From CAXBCP01 sp963977005 (GTDB lineage Bacteria; Pseudomonadota; Alphaproteobacteria; MPNO01; UBA830): a stretch of DNA of 64,000 nt. Every line of letters begins with the position of its first letter. Within the stretch, counting starts at the first letter, position 1. The DNA is taken from positions 31,650 to 95,649 of the forward strand of contig CAXBMQ010000018.1 of NCBI GenBank assembly GCA_963977005.1. The letters are read 5' to 3'. Shown in pieces: positions 54,201 to 62,812 of this stretch. A model generated the notes under the pieces. It made no database searches, was not told where the DNA came from, and worked only from the letters and a program-made list of their open reading frames with translations. The translations under genes were made by a program, and so were the position numbers.

Positions 54201-55675
54201 CCGTGGGTCGGCTTGATAACCGCCGTCTCGACTTCGCCCATCTTGGTGCCGAACACGATCAGGTTGCCGGCCATTTCAAGCCCGGCGTCGAGATCGACGC
54301 TCAGCGAAACGTCGATAAACGGCCCTTCGCCCTTCTTCACGCCGCCGATTCTGACGAAATCGTCGGGGATCGGCGGATGCGGAATTTTGGACTTGGTGAC
54401 CGCATTCGTCAGATCGGCGAAGGCAGCCGTGAGGTCCTTGAGGCTGAGCGAGGCGATATCCGTCGGTCTGGTCGGCGAGACCATGAACTTGATCTGCTCG
54501 GGGATCGGAATACCCGACGTCGCCGCGGGCACCTGGACGGCCGCAAAGGTCACGATATTGTTGTCGTAGAACCGCCCGCCGGCGCCGATGCCGATGGCCA
54601 CCGCATCCGGCTTGATCTCGAACGCCATCGTGTAATCCTGGAGATCGATAAAGGGCAGGCCGAAGGCCTCCTTGAAGGCGCCTTTTTCGCCCTTGAACAT
54701 CGTCGCGGCGATAGAAAAGGTCGGCTTTCCGCCTTCAAGCGCCATCGCGACTTCGATATCCATCGTCGTCTTTGCGGTCGCAAGCTCCTTCTCGGCGATA
54801 TCGGGATAAACGAACGGTACGTCCGCCGCTTCGAGAAAATAGCCGAACTTTGTCGAGGCTTCGAGAAGATCGAATTCGGCTTTCAGGCCCACCGTGAACG
54901 TCGCGGGGATTTCGATCTTTTTGCCGATCCGCGGGCGAATGGGCGGCAGGGCGGCAAGGAAACTCGCGGTGACCGACGGGGTCTTGCCCTCCATCACGGA
55001 GCTCAGCACGCCGGTGCTGAGCTGGGACTTGAACAGCGCCTTGGTCGATTTTCCGCCGATCGCCTCGATCGCGTCCTTCAGCGGCTTCAGCTTGCCGATA
55101 TCGGACATCGCCATGAAGGTGATGCCCTGGTCGAGACTGACTTCATACGCGGCATTGCCGTCGAAATAGGGCGAAAACACGGCCTTCGCCGCCGCGGGCA
55201 GATCGTTCTGTTCAAGTTCGACGCCGCGCGCGGCGATGACCCAGACCATCCGGTCGAAGGTCAGCATGTCGGTGACCTCGATGCCGGGGACCTTGAAAAA
55301 GTCGCTGAGCTTGGGGGTACGGGCCTGGCCGGTCGCGCTCACGGGCTCCATCGCGAAATAGGTTTCGGTTCCGCCCTTGAAGACCAGGAAGTTCCAGCGC
55401 ATGGCAAAGAAATTGACGAAGCCCGAGATCGTGTCCTCGGTCGCCGCCACGCCTGCCATGTCCATATTGGCGAGCTTGCCGAGCTTGAGTTTGGTCAGGA
55501 CATTGCCGACACCGGGGATGTCCTTCAGCTTGATCGTCGTCTTGCCGGCGACACTATCGGCAAACCCTGCGCTGTAAGCGGTTTGCGGTAACCCAAGCGA
55601 AACCGCCATCGTCGCGACGGCGAAGATCGCAAGAACCATATATTGACGGAACTTCGATACGAGAATCTGTGCCAT
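51299..55675 (-). CDS. Giant secreted protein: shared core, coiled coil, tandem DM9 lectin repeats, Lys/Ala-rich tail
   Basis: A 1458-aa exported protein. The signal peptide (MVLAIFAVATMAVSLGL, cleavage near TAYSA, residue 36) leads a beta-rich core (about 40-600) that is homologous to the core of the protein at 13749-17876, including AIGGKSTKALFKSQLS, ATSGIPIPEQIKFMVSP and GGVKKGEGPFID. A charged coiled coil (about 610-680) and a second shared segment with YTLLGSEYLKDIKWDF (800-830) follow. Two DM9 (DUF3421) repeats occupy about 952-1086, with WVKVNRGGRIPSGAISGG and LYVCRSKYKG, then YVCRVGYKGGTHPGK. DM9 is a mannose-binding lectin fold in animal proteins. The last 250 residues are rich in Lys and Ala with internal repeats (NQNQRAAFARAWGQKKA and NAQQKKAFAVAYAKSRA). 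Function is unknown. Confidence 0.85.
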   Translation of the reverse strand: MAQILVSKFRQYMVLAIFAVATMAVSLGLPQTAYSAGFADSVAGKTTIKLKDIPGVGNVLTKLKLGKLANMDMAGVAATEDTISGFVNFFAMRWNFLVFKGGTETYFAMEPVSATGQARTPKLSDFFKVPGIEVTDMLTFDRMVWVIAARGVELEQNDLPAAAKAVFSPYFDGNAAYEVSLDQGITFMAMSDIGKLKPLKDAIEAIGGKSTKALFKSQLSTGVLSSVMEGKTPSVTASFLAALPPIRPRIGKKIEIPATFTVGLKAEFDLLEASTKFGYFLEAADVPFVYPDIAEKELATAKTTMDIEVAMALEGGKPTFSIAATMFKGEKGAFKEAFGLPFIDLQDYTMAFEIKPDAVAIGIGAGGRFYDNNIVTFAAVQVPAATSGIPIPEQIKFMVSPTRPTDIASLSLKDLTAAFADLTNAVTKSKIPHPPIPDDFVRIGGVKKGEGPFIDVSLSVDLDAGLEMAGNLIVFGTKMGEVETAVIKPTHGIEIKATSQANLPIDIIKLPQGEVDIAITTENITDPHVRIKTETVSLLGSGGSFELSIDKKAQVAIVEGAAPFGLFDASLVLESSTRSLKNAGFTATGIIEGNFFNRFADGIQTATADFSRGVETAVSGMNRELHVASDRIQKAKIDKSKAVGDLERARKSAYAEFNKAKAEVDKLKKKYDREKKKCSPKPWDWDHCVAAGSLWTAMKVARGVLDVAQKVVDEFLKGTGKVLSAVIDGLNKTINTFGKVLAAASDALSTAMVTFGNAIEFAGKFAGQALDAIASIFDIEKLWMKGKLAVLSASQKGELGIEYTLLGSEYLKDIKWDFNVPVEKVFEVFVPGADSGGGNKGKAAPLPGNAPKPVKVAGSFTFDPVTSQQARNYSESLIEAGKLKATAVPFDPGMCETHPYALDEHLKLVNSELSAMTRRARNAQVYKYVTAMEASRAFRALGNGAPANPARWVKVNRGGRIPSGAISGGSEPGRSRLYVCRSKYKGNWASGKVVAGYCNIGFYGKEHRQSTYDVLVGSSKRISWSSSRSKSGAMYVGKEKGKNVYVCRVGYKGGTHPGKIAPNGNCYIGYGGKERKFTKGFQTMRVNRSGLHNYTGLVNQYKAAKTTVAQRDSAAKYSRQGKILSGIAAELKKAPKSGAPRKEVERNYKSRPANLKEQLDPVFLGNQTKELRAMRTNLLKLQKDPASPCGQAIQDAGIKPAKKKSGGGGGFAGMAAAMKNINKQAAAAVQQAMQQSATAVAAANAARALQAKQAAARKAQQAAYKKKRLLAFTAKLNKRQALIEKRAAKSVKVRAARSQIVAKKVARPAAASKAAALAAAKAKAAAGKKKPQSKALAKLNQNQRAAFARAWGQKKAAKKKGVSAGKVTSAQIAKRQQRMAKRLAKVAGMNAQQKKAFAVAYAKSRARGRANMIKSAPVSRVSTLGQKQKGQTAATPPERAAVNTKMLRQLKTLKALAK

Positions 55676-55842
55676 TTTGGTGCCCCCAAAAATTATCGGC
55701 CGCGGAAGTTTCGCAACCAGCCCTTACCCACCACTATTTTGCACACACCCAGGTTGGCGGCGCAACACCCACTACTCTACCTGGAATCCATCCTGCCTGA
55801 ACAAACCTGAACCGAATATGAACGGCCCAAAAAAGCCGGTAT

Positions 55843-57822
55843 TCAGCCGATCGGCCAGGGAAGAACCAGCACATCCTGCAACAGGCCCGGCGGAAAATCG
55901 AGGACCATGATCCAGGCCAGCGCGGTGACGAATCCGACGCCGCCGGTCGTCATCGCAGCGATTCGCAGCCAGCTCGCATCGGATTTGACCCGCAGGAAAA
56001 TAACGAAAAAGCCGATAATCGACAGCCAGAAACCGATCAACACCGTCGATACGAGGAAGGCGGCAAGCCACAGGATATAGTGCCAAAGCCCCGGTATATC
56101 ATCGCCCTGCAGGTGATCGCCCTCTACCTCGTGGTCGTAGTTGACGGAATGCGCGACCCTGTTGGACCAGGTCATGTAAACCAGATAGGCGGCGATCGGC
56201 AGCATCGCGACCCCGATGCCGATCGTATAGATTCCGCCGATAAACGAATGCCCCAGCCCGTCGATCAGCCCCCAGGCGAAAAATGCGAAAACCGCGGTGG
56301 CGAACCAGGCCTGCGGGCGCATGTTCTGCGCTTTCAGGGCAGCGGCGGCCTCCGCATCGATATCTGCGGTCGGCGCGTTGCGGGCACCCACCCATGCGGA
56401 CACCACCGTGATCGCGGCAATGATCAGAACGCCGGGGCGCAGCAGGAAGTCCCAGTCGTAGAACTGGACCGCCTGGTAAAGGTAGGTTTCGGACTGGTCG
56501 GCGAGGACGAAACCGATCAGAAATGCCGGACGCGGCCAGCCGAACCTTTTCAGCAATATGCCGAGCAACCCGACCACGAACAGCGTAATCAGGTCGCCGA
56601 GGTCGCGCTGCGCCTGGAAGGCCGCGAAACAGATCACCATGATCATGAACGGCGCCAGATACGTGTAACGGATGGTGGTCAGCATCGCGACGTATTTGGA
56701 CAGAAACAGGCACGCGCCGGCGCCGACCACGTTCGCCAGGGCGAGCGACCAGATAATGACATAGGTCAGGTTGAGCTGGCCTTCGACCATCGCCGGGCCG
56801 GGTTCCAGCCCGATGAGCACCATGCCGCCGATAAACACGGCCATCGATCCGGATCCGGGGATGCCGAACAGCAATGTCGGGATAAGGCCGCCGCCTTCCT
56901 TCGCATTATTCGCGCTCTCCGGCGCCAATACACCGCGGATATCGCCCTTGCCGAACTGCGATTTGTCCTTGGCCGTCTGCTTTACATGGCCATAGGCGAT
57001 CCAGTCGACCACGCTGCCGCCGAGCCCGGGCAGCGCGCCGATCAGGCAGCCGATACCGGCGCAGCGGACGCAGAGCCACTTGTACATCCACATGTCCTTG
57101 AGACCGCGTAACCAGCCCTGGCCCAGGGTCTGGCTGCGCGAGATCGATCCGCCGGCGCGCAGCAGGTCGATGATCTCGGGCACCGCGAACATCGCAAGGC
57201 CGATCACCACAAGCGGCAACCCGTCGCCAAGATAGGCGTTGCCGAGCGCCATCCGGTACTCGCCGGTCGCGGGCGCGCCGCCAAGCGCGCCGAACATCAG
57301 GCCCAGCCCGCAGGCAAGCAGGCCCTTCGCCATATTTCCGCCGGCAAGAACGCCGACCATCGACAGGCCGAGAATAGTGAGCATGAAAAGTTCGGCCGAC
57401 GTGAACAGCAGGATCACGTCGCGCGCGATCACGATAACGAACGTCAGAATGACCGCACCGATCAACCCGCCGAACAGCGAGGCCGAAAACGCGGCTCCCA
57501 GGGCGCGTGCGCCCTCGCCTTTTTTGGCGAGCGGAAACCCGTCAAGCACGGTGGCCTGCGATGCACTCGATCCGGGTATGCCCATGAGAACGGACGTAAA
57601 CGTATCGGATGTCGGAATCACGGCGACCAGTCCGATCAGCATCGACAGCGCCGACGTCGGATCCATGCCGTAAAGAAAGGGCAGGAGAATCGACAGTCCG
57701 ACGATACCGCCCAGCCCGGGGAAAATACCGACCGCGAGCCCCATGGCGACCCCGGCAAGCAGGTAGATCAGATGCTGGCCACTCGTAATTTCAACCAGCG
57801 CAGCTGCGAGTGCTTCAAGCAT
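55843..57822 (-). CDS. Tripartite tricarboxylate transporter, TctA-TctB fusion permease
   Basis: A 659-aa membrane protein. Residues about 1-500 form the TctA domain (GVAMGLAVGIFPGLGGIVGL, PTSDTFTSVLMGIPGSSASQ, LFGIPGSGSMAVFIGGMVLI). Residues about 505-659 form a four-helix TctB-like domain (GLIDGLGHSFIGGIYTIGIG). TctA and TctB are separate genes in most operons; here they are fused. The ATG follows GGGGGAAGACG. It is the last gene of the operon with the binding protein and prpF-like gene. Confidence 0.9.
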   Translation of the reverse strand: MLEALAAALVEITSGQHLIYLLAGVAMGLAVGIFPGLGGIVGLSILLPFLYGMDPTSALSMLIGLVAVIPTSDTFTSVLMGIPGSSASQATVLDGFPLAKKGEGARALGAAFSASLFGGLIGAVILTFVIVIARDVILLFTSAELFMLTILGLSMVGVLAGGNMAKGLLACGLGLMFGALGGAPATGEYRMALGNAYLGDGLPLVVIGLAMFAVPEIIDLLRAGGSISRSQTLGQGWLRGLKDMWMYKWLCVRCAGIGCLIGALPGLGGSVVDWIAYGHVKQTAKDKSQFGKGDIRGVLAPESANNAKEGGGLIPTLLFGIPGSGSMAVFIGGMVLIGLEPGPAMVEGQLNLTYVIIWSLALANVVGAGACLFLSKYVAMLTTIRYTYLAPFMIMVICFAAFQAQRDLGDLITLFVVGLLGILLKRFGWPRPAFLIGFVLADQSETYLYQAVQFYDWDFLLRPGVLIIAAITVVSAWVGARNAPTADIDAEAAAALKAQNMRPQAWFATAVFAFFAWGLIDGLGHSFIGGIYTIGIGVAMLPIAAYLVYMTWSNRVAHSVNYDHEVEGDHLQGDDIPGLWHYILWLAAFLVSTVLIGFWLSIIGFFVIFLRVKSDASWLRIAAMTTGGVGFVTALAWIMVLDFPPGLLQDVLVLPWPIG

Positions 57823-57903
57823 CGTCTTCCCCCGTTTTTATCGTAACCGCGGGGCGCCGGTCTCTGCCGGCTGCCCCGCGGATCGTTTTGTCGCCTGCGA
57901 GGG

Positions 57904-59004
57904 CTAGGGTACGGCGTTGAACCGCCGCTTCAGCCAGGCTTTGACCCAGGCTTTCGATTCGGGCGACACCGTGGTTGCCACCTTTTTCAGAACCTCCGCC
58001 TTGGCACCGACAGCCTGCGGATAGTTGCCGAGAGATTTCGCGGCGGCTTCCTTGAAGCCCGGTTCGTTGATCGTATCCGCGGCCGCCTTGCGCAGCGCGG
58101 CAACGATATCGGCAGGCGTGCCCTTCTTGACGAAGATCATCTTCTGCGCCGGATACCCCGCCGCCATGAACGTCCGCCATGCATTCCATGCCGGGCCCTT
58201 CGGTTTCTTGCCGTGCATGCGTTCATACACTTCGCCGACATGCGGCAGGTTGGGGAAGGTCGGATCGCGGACCAGTTCGCCGTTATCGTCGAGCATGCCC
58301 CAGGTCATCAGCGGCACGGCCTTGCCCGCCTTGACGAGCGGCGTGACACGTTTGATGAAAGCCGGCGTTGTCTGGTAGTCGATGCGAACCTCGCCGCGCT
58401 CGAACGCCAGACGGGACGGCCCGCGGCCTTTCATACCGAAGACCGGCTTCACATTCAGGCCGAGAATATCGAAGGCCAGAAGCGGTACCAGATCGAGGGA
58501 CGTTGCGCCCTGCGAGCCGAATTTCAGCTTCGCCTTCTGGAGCTGTTTCATGCCGGCCTTGGTCGCTTCCTTCACGCCAAGAGACGGGTTGACATAAACA
58601 ATGCCGCCGACCGGCGTAGCCAGGATGACCTCCCAGTCCGCGTAATCGTATTTGACGCGGCGGTCATCCAGCAGAAAGGGAAACTGCGTCGAGCCTGACG
58701 TGCCGAGCATCATCAGGCCGTCCGTCGTTGCCCGCCGGGCAAAGAAGTTGGTGCCCTTGGTCGAGCTGGCGCCCGGCATGTTCTTGATGGCGATCGTCGG
58801 CTGGCCGGGGATGTTTTTCTGCAGCCGCGGCGCATAGAAACGCGCCCAGCGGTTTGATCCGCCGCCGGTGCCGTAGGGGATGATCCATTCGATCCGTTTA
58901 CCGGAAAAATCGGCGGCGGGCGCCGGCGTTGCGACCGTTCCGAGGGTGAGCGCAAAACCGGCAAATGCCAGTGTCGCGCCCTTGGCGAGCGTAAGTGTCT
59001 TCAT
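57904..59004 (-). CDS. Tripartite tricarboxylate transporter substrate-binding protein TctC
   Basis: A 366-aa periplasmic binding protein (Bug/TctC family) with a signal peptide ending near TPAPAA. The family motif IEWIIPYGTGGGSNRWARF lies at the start of the mature part, and GTNFFARRATTDGLMMLGTS follows. The ATG overlaps the stop of the prpF-like gene (ATGA). It feeds the fused TctA-TctB permease. Ligand is probably a tri- or dicarboxylate related to tricarballylate or aconitate, from context. Confidence 0.9.
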   Translation of the reverse strand: MKTLTLAKGATLAFAGFALTLGTVATPAPAADFSGKRIEWIIPYGTGGGSNRWARFYAPRLQKNIPGQPTIAIKNMPGASSTKGTNFFARRATTDGLMMLGTSGSTQFPFLLDDRRVKYDYADWEVILATPVGGIVYVNPSLGVKEATKAGMKQLQKAKLKFGSQGATSLDLVPLLAFDILGLNVKPVFGMKGRGPSRLAFERGEVRIDYQTTPAFIKRVTPLVKAGKAVPLMTWGMLDDNGELVRDPTFPNLPHVGEVYERMHGKKPKGPAWNAWRTFMAAGYPAQKMIFVKKGTPADIVAALRKAAADTINEPGFKEAAAKSLGNYPQAVGAKAEVLKKVATTVSPESKAWVKAWLKRRFNAVP

Positions 59005-60158
59005 TGTGCGAATACCTCCCGTGTTTTCGCGTTGGAGTCAGCGTCTTCCGGGTTGCGGGTTGCCGTCTTGTCGCGCGGCAGAACGCGCTCCGGAATCATG
59101 ATGCCACCCTGCATGATCATGCGGGCAGTGCGGACAATGCCGGCAGCTTCGATCTCGGCGCCGGCGCCGTCGTCGCGCAGGGTAAGAGTCAGATGAAGCT
59201 GTCCGACCGGATGTTCGATCGAGAATTTCGGACGGTCCCCCGCCTCCAGCGGCTTTGTCATCGAATGAACGACCGTTCCATCCGCGAGGCAGGCATAGGC
59301 GAGCGCGATACCGCCCGTAATTGCGTGGGTTTCGTGCGTCTTGTCCGGGACGAAATAGCGCGATGCGATATTTCCGTCATTGCGCGGCGGCGCTGCGATA
59401 ATGATCTTGGGCACCACGTTGCCGGACACGTCGCCAAGGCCGATCCGCAGGCCGGCCTCCCGGCGCATCGCCTCGACACGGGCGAAAAACGCTTCATCCG
59501 CATTCAGTTCCGCTGCTGTTTCATAGCCGGTTTTCCCGACATCTTCGGCGCGCAGGATCATGACCGGCATGGCCGCGTCGACGAGCGTGACGTCAATGCC
59601 GTCGATCTGCTCCATCGGCTTGCCGGTTGGAAACAACGCATCGGTATAGGAGCCGATGGCATCCATGAAGTTGAGCAGGATGGGCGCGCCGGTGCCGGGC
59701 ACCCCGTCAATCGCGGTATCGCCCTCGAATTCGACATGTCCGCCGGGTGTGCGGATCACGGCTTCGACCTTGCCGCCGGTGTTTACCTGATGGATCCGGA
59801 CCCGCGTCTCGCCGTCGGTTGCGGCGACCAGCCCGGTTTCGATGGCATAGGGCCCGACACCGGCCAGCATGTTGCCGCAGGTCGGCCCGTAATCGACCGA
59901 TGCTTCATCGACCGACACCTGGGCGAAGAAATAGTCGACGTCGCAGTCTTCGCGCTGCGACGGAGAGATAATGCAGGTCTTGCTGGTCACGGATGTCGTG
60001 CCGCCGACCCCGTCGACCTGCCGCGGGTCGGGCGATCCGAAGGCGGCGAGGAGGATTCCGTCCCACAGCGACCGGTCTTCCGGCAGGTCCGCCTTGTTGA
60101 AATAGAGCCCGCGCGAGGTACCCCCGCGCATGAATATGGCCGGTATCGCCGTCTGCAT
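59001..60158 (-). CDS. PrpF-like isomerase (aconitate/4-oxalomesaconate tautomerase family)
   Basis: A 385-aa diaminopimelate-epimerase-fold protein. The N-terminal MRGGTSRGLYFNKADLP and VGGTTSVTSKTCIIS are typical of PrpF and relatives, and the active-site region DYGPTCGNMLAGVGPYAIE carries the catalytic Cys. PrpF isomerises trans- to cis-aconitate or related 2-methyl compounds; GalD and methylitaconate isomerases share the fold. In this operon it could interconvert aconitate isomers linked to tricarballylate oxidation. It is overlapped by tctC and preceded by a 17-bp palindrome. Confidence 0.9.
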   Translation of the reverse strand: MQTAIPAIFMRGGTSRGLYFNKADLPEDRSLWDGILLAAFGSPDPRQVDGVGGTTSVTSKTCIISPSQREDCDVDYFFAQVSVDEASVDYGPTCGNMLAGVGPYAIETGLVAATDGETRVRIHQVNTGGKVEAVIRTPGGHVEFEGDTAIDGVPGTGAPILLNFMDAIGSYTDALFPTGKPMEQIDGIDVTLVDAAMPVMILRAEDVGKTGYETAAELNADEAFFARVEAMRREAGLRIGLGDVSGNVVPKIIIAAPPRNDGNIASRYFVPDKTHETHAITGGIALAYACLADGTVVHSMTKPLEAGDRPKFSIEHPVGQLHLTLTLRDDGAGAEIEAAGIVRTARMIMQGGIMIPERVLPRDKTATRNPEDADSNAKTREVFAQ

Positions 60159-60220
60159 GCTTCCTGTTCCGCCCGTCGCTTTTTTTCTGCTGTAACGTTA
60201 CCAGCATTTCCCGCCAACGT

Positions 60221-60237
60221 CACAACATCATGTTGTG
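60221..60237. promoter_or_regulatory. 17-bp palindrome upstream of the prpF-like operon
   Basis: CACAACAT-C-ATGTTGTG is a perfect palindrome about one central base. It lies in the 97-base gap between the tcuB stop and the prpF-like start, about 63 bases upstream of that ATG, and looks like an operator for a dimeric regulator. It suggests that the prpF-like, tctC and tctAB genes have their own regulated promoter. Confidence 0.6.
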
Positions 60238-60255
60238 TCAACTTGTGGCGAAAAT

Positions 60256-61428
60256 TCAGGTCGCGGTGTGGCTCTCGCGCGCATAGCGCACCAGCGCCAT
60301 GAAGCGGTATATGCCGTGGACGAACTTGCCGTATGGCATTGTGATAAACAGGCTGAATACTACCCCGAGATGCAGCGCCAGCAGGATACCCATCGCCGAC
60401 GTATCCCGCAGGAACAACAGCGCAAGACCCGTCAGGCTTGTCAGGAACAGCATCGCGAGAAACGCGACATCCATGCCGAAGCGTTCCTTGTCCTGCATGT
60501 CGGGATCGCGTGTCCACTTGGCTTTGAGCAGGCCGACCGGACCGATCAGCAGCCCGACCCCGCCGATCGTCCCCAGCACCACCGGCGCGTCGTACCACGG
60601 ATAGGGCGCAACCATGCCCAGCAGGTAGTGATAGAACGTCGCGACCGAGGTCGCGGCAAAGCACAGCAGGAAACCGTAGAACGTACAGTGATGGTAGAAC
60701 CGCCGGTGATCGGGGGTCGCATTTTCATCCGCGGCGCAGTCGGCGCCGCCGCCGTCGAGGTAGCGCAGTTTTCCCGCGTCTTTTATCGCCTGCCACAGCG
60801 ATTGCGGTTCGCGGAGCGTCGATGCGGGTTCGCCGATATCGCGCCAGAACATGCGCGCCCCCATGACCGAAGCGAAGATCGCGTACAGGAATGCCGCGCC
60901 GAACAGAACCACCATCGCGTTATGCGGCATCAGTTTGTAAAACGAGCCCGGCCCGGTATGGATCCCGTAGAGTACCGCCGGATCGTTTGCCGCGGCAAAA
61001 CCGAAAATAAAGATCGCCACGCTGAGCGCCGTGATAATGCTGATGAGCAGGCCGTTCCGCGCGAACATGCCGGACAACGCGCGCGGCCATGCGTACGCCT
61101 GATACGATTCGGCGCGCGCCCGGGACATCACCTTCGGCACGTTGACATCGAATTCGTGCGGCGGCGCAAACTGGCAATCGTAGAAACACGCACCACAGCC
61201 GTGGCACAGGTTGGCCAGATAGTTCAGGTCGCCGTCGGGGAAGTCGCGGCGCATGATCATCGCCGGAAAGACCGCGCACAGCCCCTCGCAATAGCGACAG
61301 GAATTGCAGACCGTCATCAGACGGCCGGCCTCGGTCAGGGTTTCGGTACCGCCTGCCGGGCCGCTCAGCCCTGCCTTTTCCGGTTTCGCGAGAGGGTCGA
61401 ATTGGGGTGTCTGCTCAGTTGCGGGCAT
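60256..61428 (-). CDS. tcuB: Tricarballylate utilisation 4Fe-4S protein TcuB
   Basis: A 390-aa membrane-bound iron-sulfur protein that reoxidises the TcuA flavin and passes electrons to the membrane. Two 4Fe-4S motifs lie near the N-terminus (CNSCRYCEGLCAVFP and CHGCGACFYDC). Five to six hydrophobic segments follow. The start ATG overlaps the tcuA stop by 14 bases. Together with TcuA it oxidises tricarballylate to cis-aconitate in Salmonella. Confidence 0.92.
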   Translation of the reverse strand: MPATEQTPQFDPLAKPEKAGLSGPAGGTETLTEAGRLMTVCNSCRYCEGLCAVFPAMIMRRDFPDGDLNYLANLCHGCGACFYDCQFAPPHEFDVNVPKVMSRARAESYQAYAWPRALSGMFARNGLLISIITALSVAIFIFGFAAANDPAVLYGIHTGPGSFYKLMPHNAMVVLFGAAFLYAIFASVMGARMFWRDIGEPASTLREPQSLWQAIKDAGKLRYLDGGGADCAADENATPDHRRFYHHCTFYGFLLCFAATSVATFYHYLLGMVAPYPWYDAPVVLGTIGGVGLLIGPVGLLKAKWTRDPDMQDKERFGMDVAFLAMLFLTSLTGLALLFLRDTSAMGILLALHLGVVFSLFITMPYGKFVHGIYRFMALVRYARESHTAT

Positions 61429-62812
61429 TGTGCGCGGCCTCCCTGCCCGCGATACGGCCGAAGACGCTGCCGATAGTCATGCCGATCCCGGCGGCGTAGC
61501 CCTTGCCCAGCACGTTACCGGACATGATTTCGCCGGCGGCGAACATATTCGCCGACGGCTTGCCGTCTTTCATAATCATTTGCGCCTGCTTGTTCACCCG
61601 CGTCCCGAGATAGGTGAACGTGATACCGGGCCGCACGGGATAGGCATAGTAAGGCGGTGTTTCCAGCCGCTGCGCCCAGTGGGTCTTTGGCGGCTCCAGC
61701 CCTTCGGTGTGGCAATCGTCGAGGATGGTGTGGTCGAAATCGCCGTCGACGACGGCGGCATTGAACCCGGTAACGGTCTTTTCCAGCGTATCCGCGGGAA
61801 TTTGCAGCTTGTCCGCGAGCTCTGCGACCGTATCCGCCTTGATCGGCGGGAACAGCGACGGCATGAACTTGGTCAGCACGGAATGATCGAACACGATATA
61901 GGCAATCTGATCCGGCTGCTGCGCCACAAGCCGCCCCCAGATCGCGTAGCGTTTCGGCCAGATATCCTCGCCCTCGTCATAAAACCGTTCGGCATGCTTG
62001 TTGACGACGATGCCGAACACCACGCAATCCAGCCGGGTGATAATGCCGCCGTCGTATTTGGGGGCGCGCGCATCGATGGCGACCGCGTGGCACTGCGTCG
62101 GATCGCCGATTTCCTGTACATCGGCATCCAGCAGAATTTTCAGGATCGATCCCCGGTTATTGGCGGTGCCGCGGATAAGGAAGTTCTCCGCCGCCTCGCC
62201 CCAGTATTCCTTGAGCCATTCGATGTTCGATTCGAACCCGCCGGCGGCCGCCACCAGCGCACCGGCGCGGATAATCTCATCCTTGCCGTCGATCCTGGCG
62301 GTTGCCGACACGAACATCCCGTCCTGGATATCCATGTCCGTGACCTCGGCCTCGTACAGCACGTCGACGCCGATCCGCGCCGCCGTGTTGTACAGCGCGT
62401 TGAGCATCGCCCGTCCGCCGCCGAGAAAGAAAGAGTTCGTCCGCCCGAGTCCGAGCGTGCCGCCGAGCGGCGGCTGGAACCGCACCCCCTGCTCGACGAT
62501 CCAGTTCAGCATGTCCTTCGATTCATGGATCATGTGGCGAGCGAGTTCCTCGTCGGTCTCGCCTTCGGTCACGCGTAAAAGGTCCTCGAACAGTTCGTCT
62601 TCGGGATAGGGTCCGGTCAGCGTGTCGGTCGCCGCATCGTGCGCACAGCGCATATTGCGGGTATGACGCGTATTGCCGCCACGGTAGAATTCCTCGGCGC
62701 GTTCCAGCACCAGGACCGATGCACCTTCAAGCCGCGCGCTGACAGCCGCGCAAAGCGCCGCGTTGCCGCCGCCGATCACGAGTACATCGTATTTTTTTGT
62801 CAGGTCCGCCAT
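61415..62812 (-). CDS. tcuA: FAD-dependent tricarballylate dehydrogenase TcuA
   Basis: A 465-aa soluble flavoprotein of the fumarate-reductase/succinate-dehydrogenase family. The FAD-binding motif is VIGGGNAALCAAVSARLEGA, and RGGNTRHTRNMRCAHDA lies where TcuA proteins bind substrate. The C-terminal FAD part has VNKQAQMIMKDGKPSANMFA and GMTIGSVFGRIAGREAA. GGAGAGC directly precedes the ATG. It forms a two-gene unit with tcuB. No LysR regulator tcuR is seen in the window. Confidence 0.92.
   Translation of the reverse strand: MADLTKKYDVLVIGGGNAALCAAVSARLEGASVLVLERAEEFYRGGNTRHTRNMRCAHDAATDTLTGPYPEDELFEDLLRVTEGETDEELARHMIHESKDMLNWIVEQGVRFQPPLGGTLGLGRTNSFFLGGGRAMLNALYNTAARIGVDVLYEAEVTDMDIQDGMFVSATARIDGKDEIIRAGALVAAAGGFESNIEWLKEYWGEAAENFLIRGTANNRGSILKILLDADVQEIGDPTQCHAVAIDARAPKYDGGIITRLDCVVFGIVVNKHAERFYDEGEDIWPKRYAIWGRLVAQQPDQIAYIVFDHSVLTKFMPSLFPPIKADTVAELADKLQIPADTLEKTVTGFNAAVVDGDFDHTILDDCHTEGLEPPKTHWAQRLETPPYYAYPVRPGITFTYLGTRVNKQAQMIMKDGKPSANMFAAGEIMSGNVLGKGYAAGIGMTIGSVFGRIAGREAAHNARN

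Noticed and set aside
52400..55591. A very long open frame on the plus strand opposite the DM9 giant
   Set aside because: It is the mirror of a GC-rich gene with strong third-position bias. The product is rich in Arg, Asp, Gly and His without any domain, while the minus strand gives a signal peptide and known repeats.
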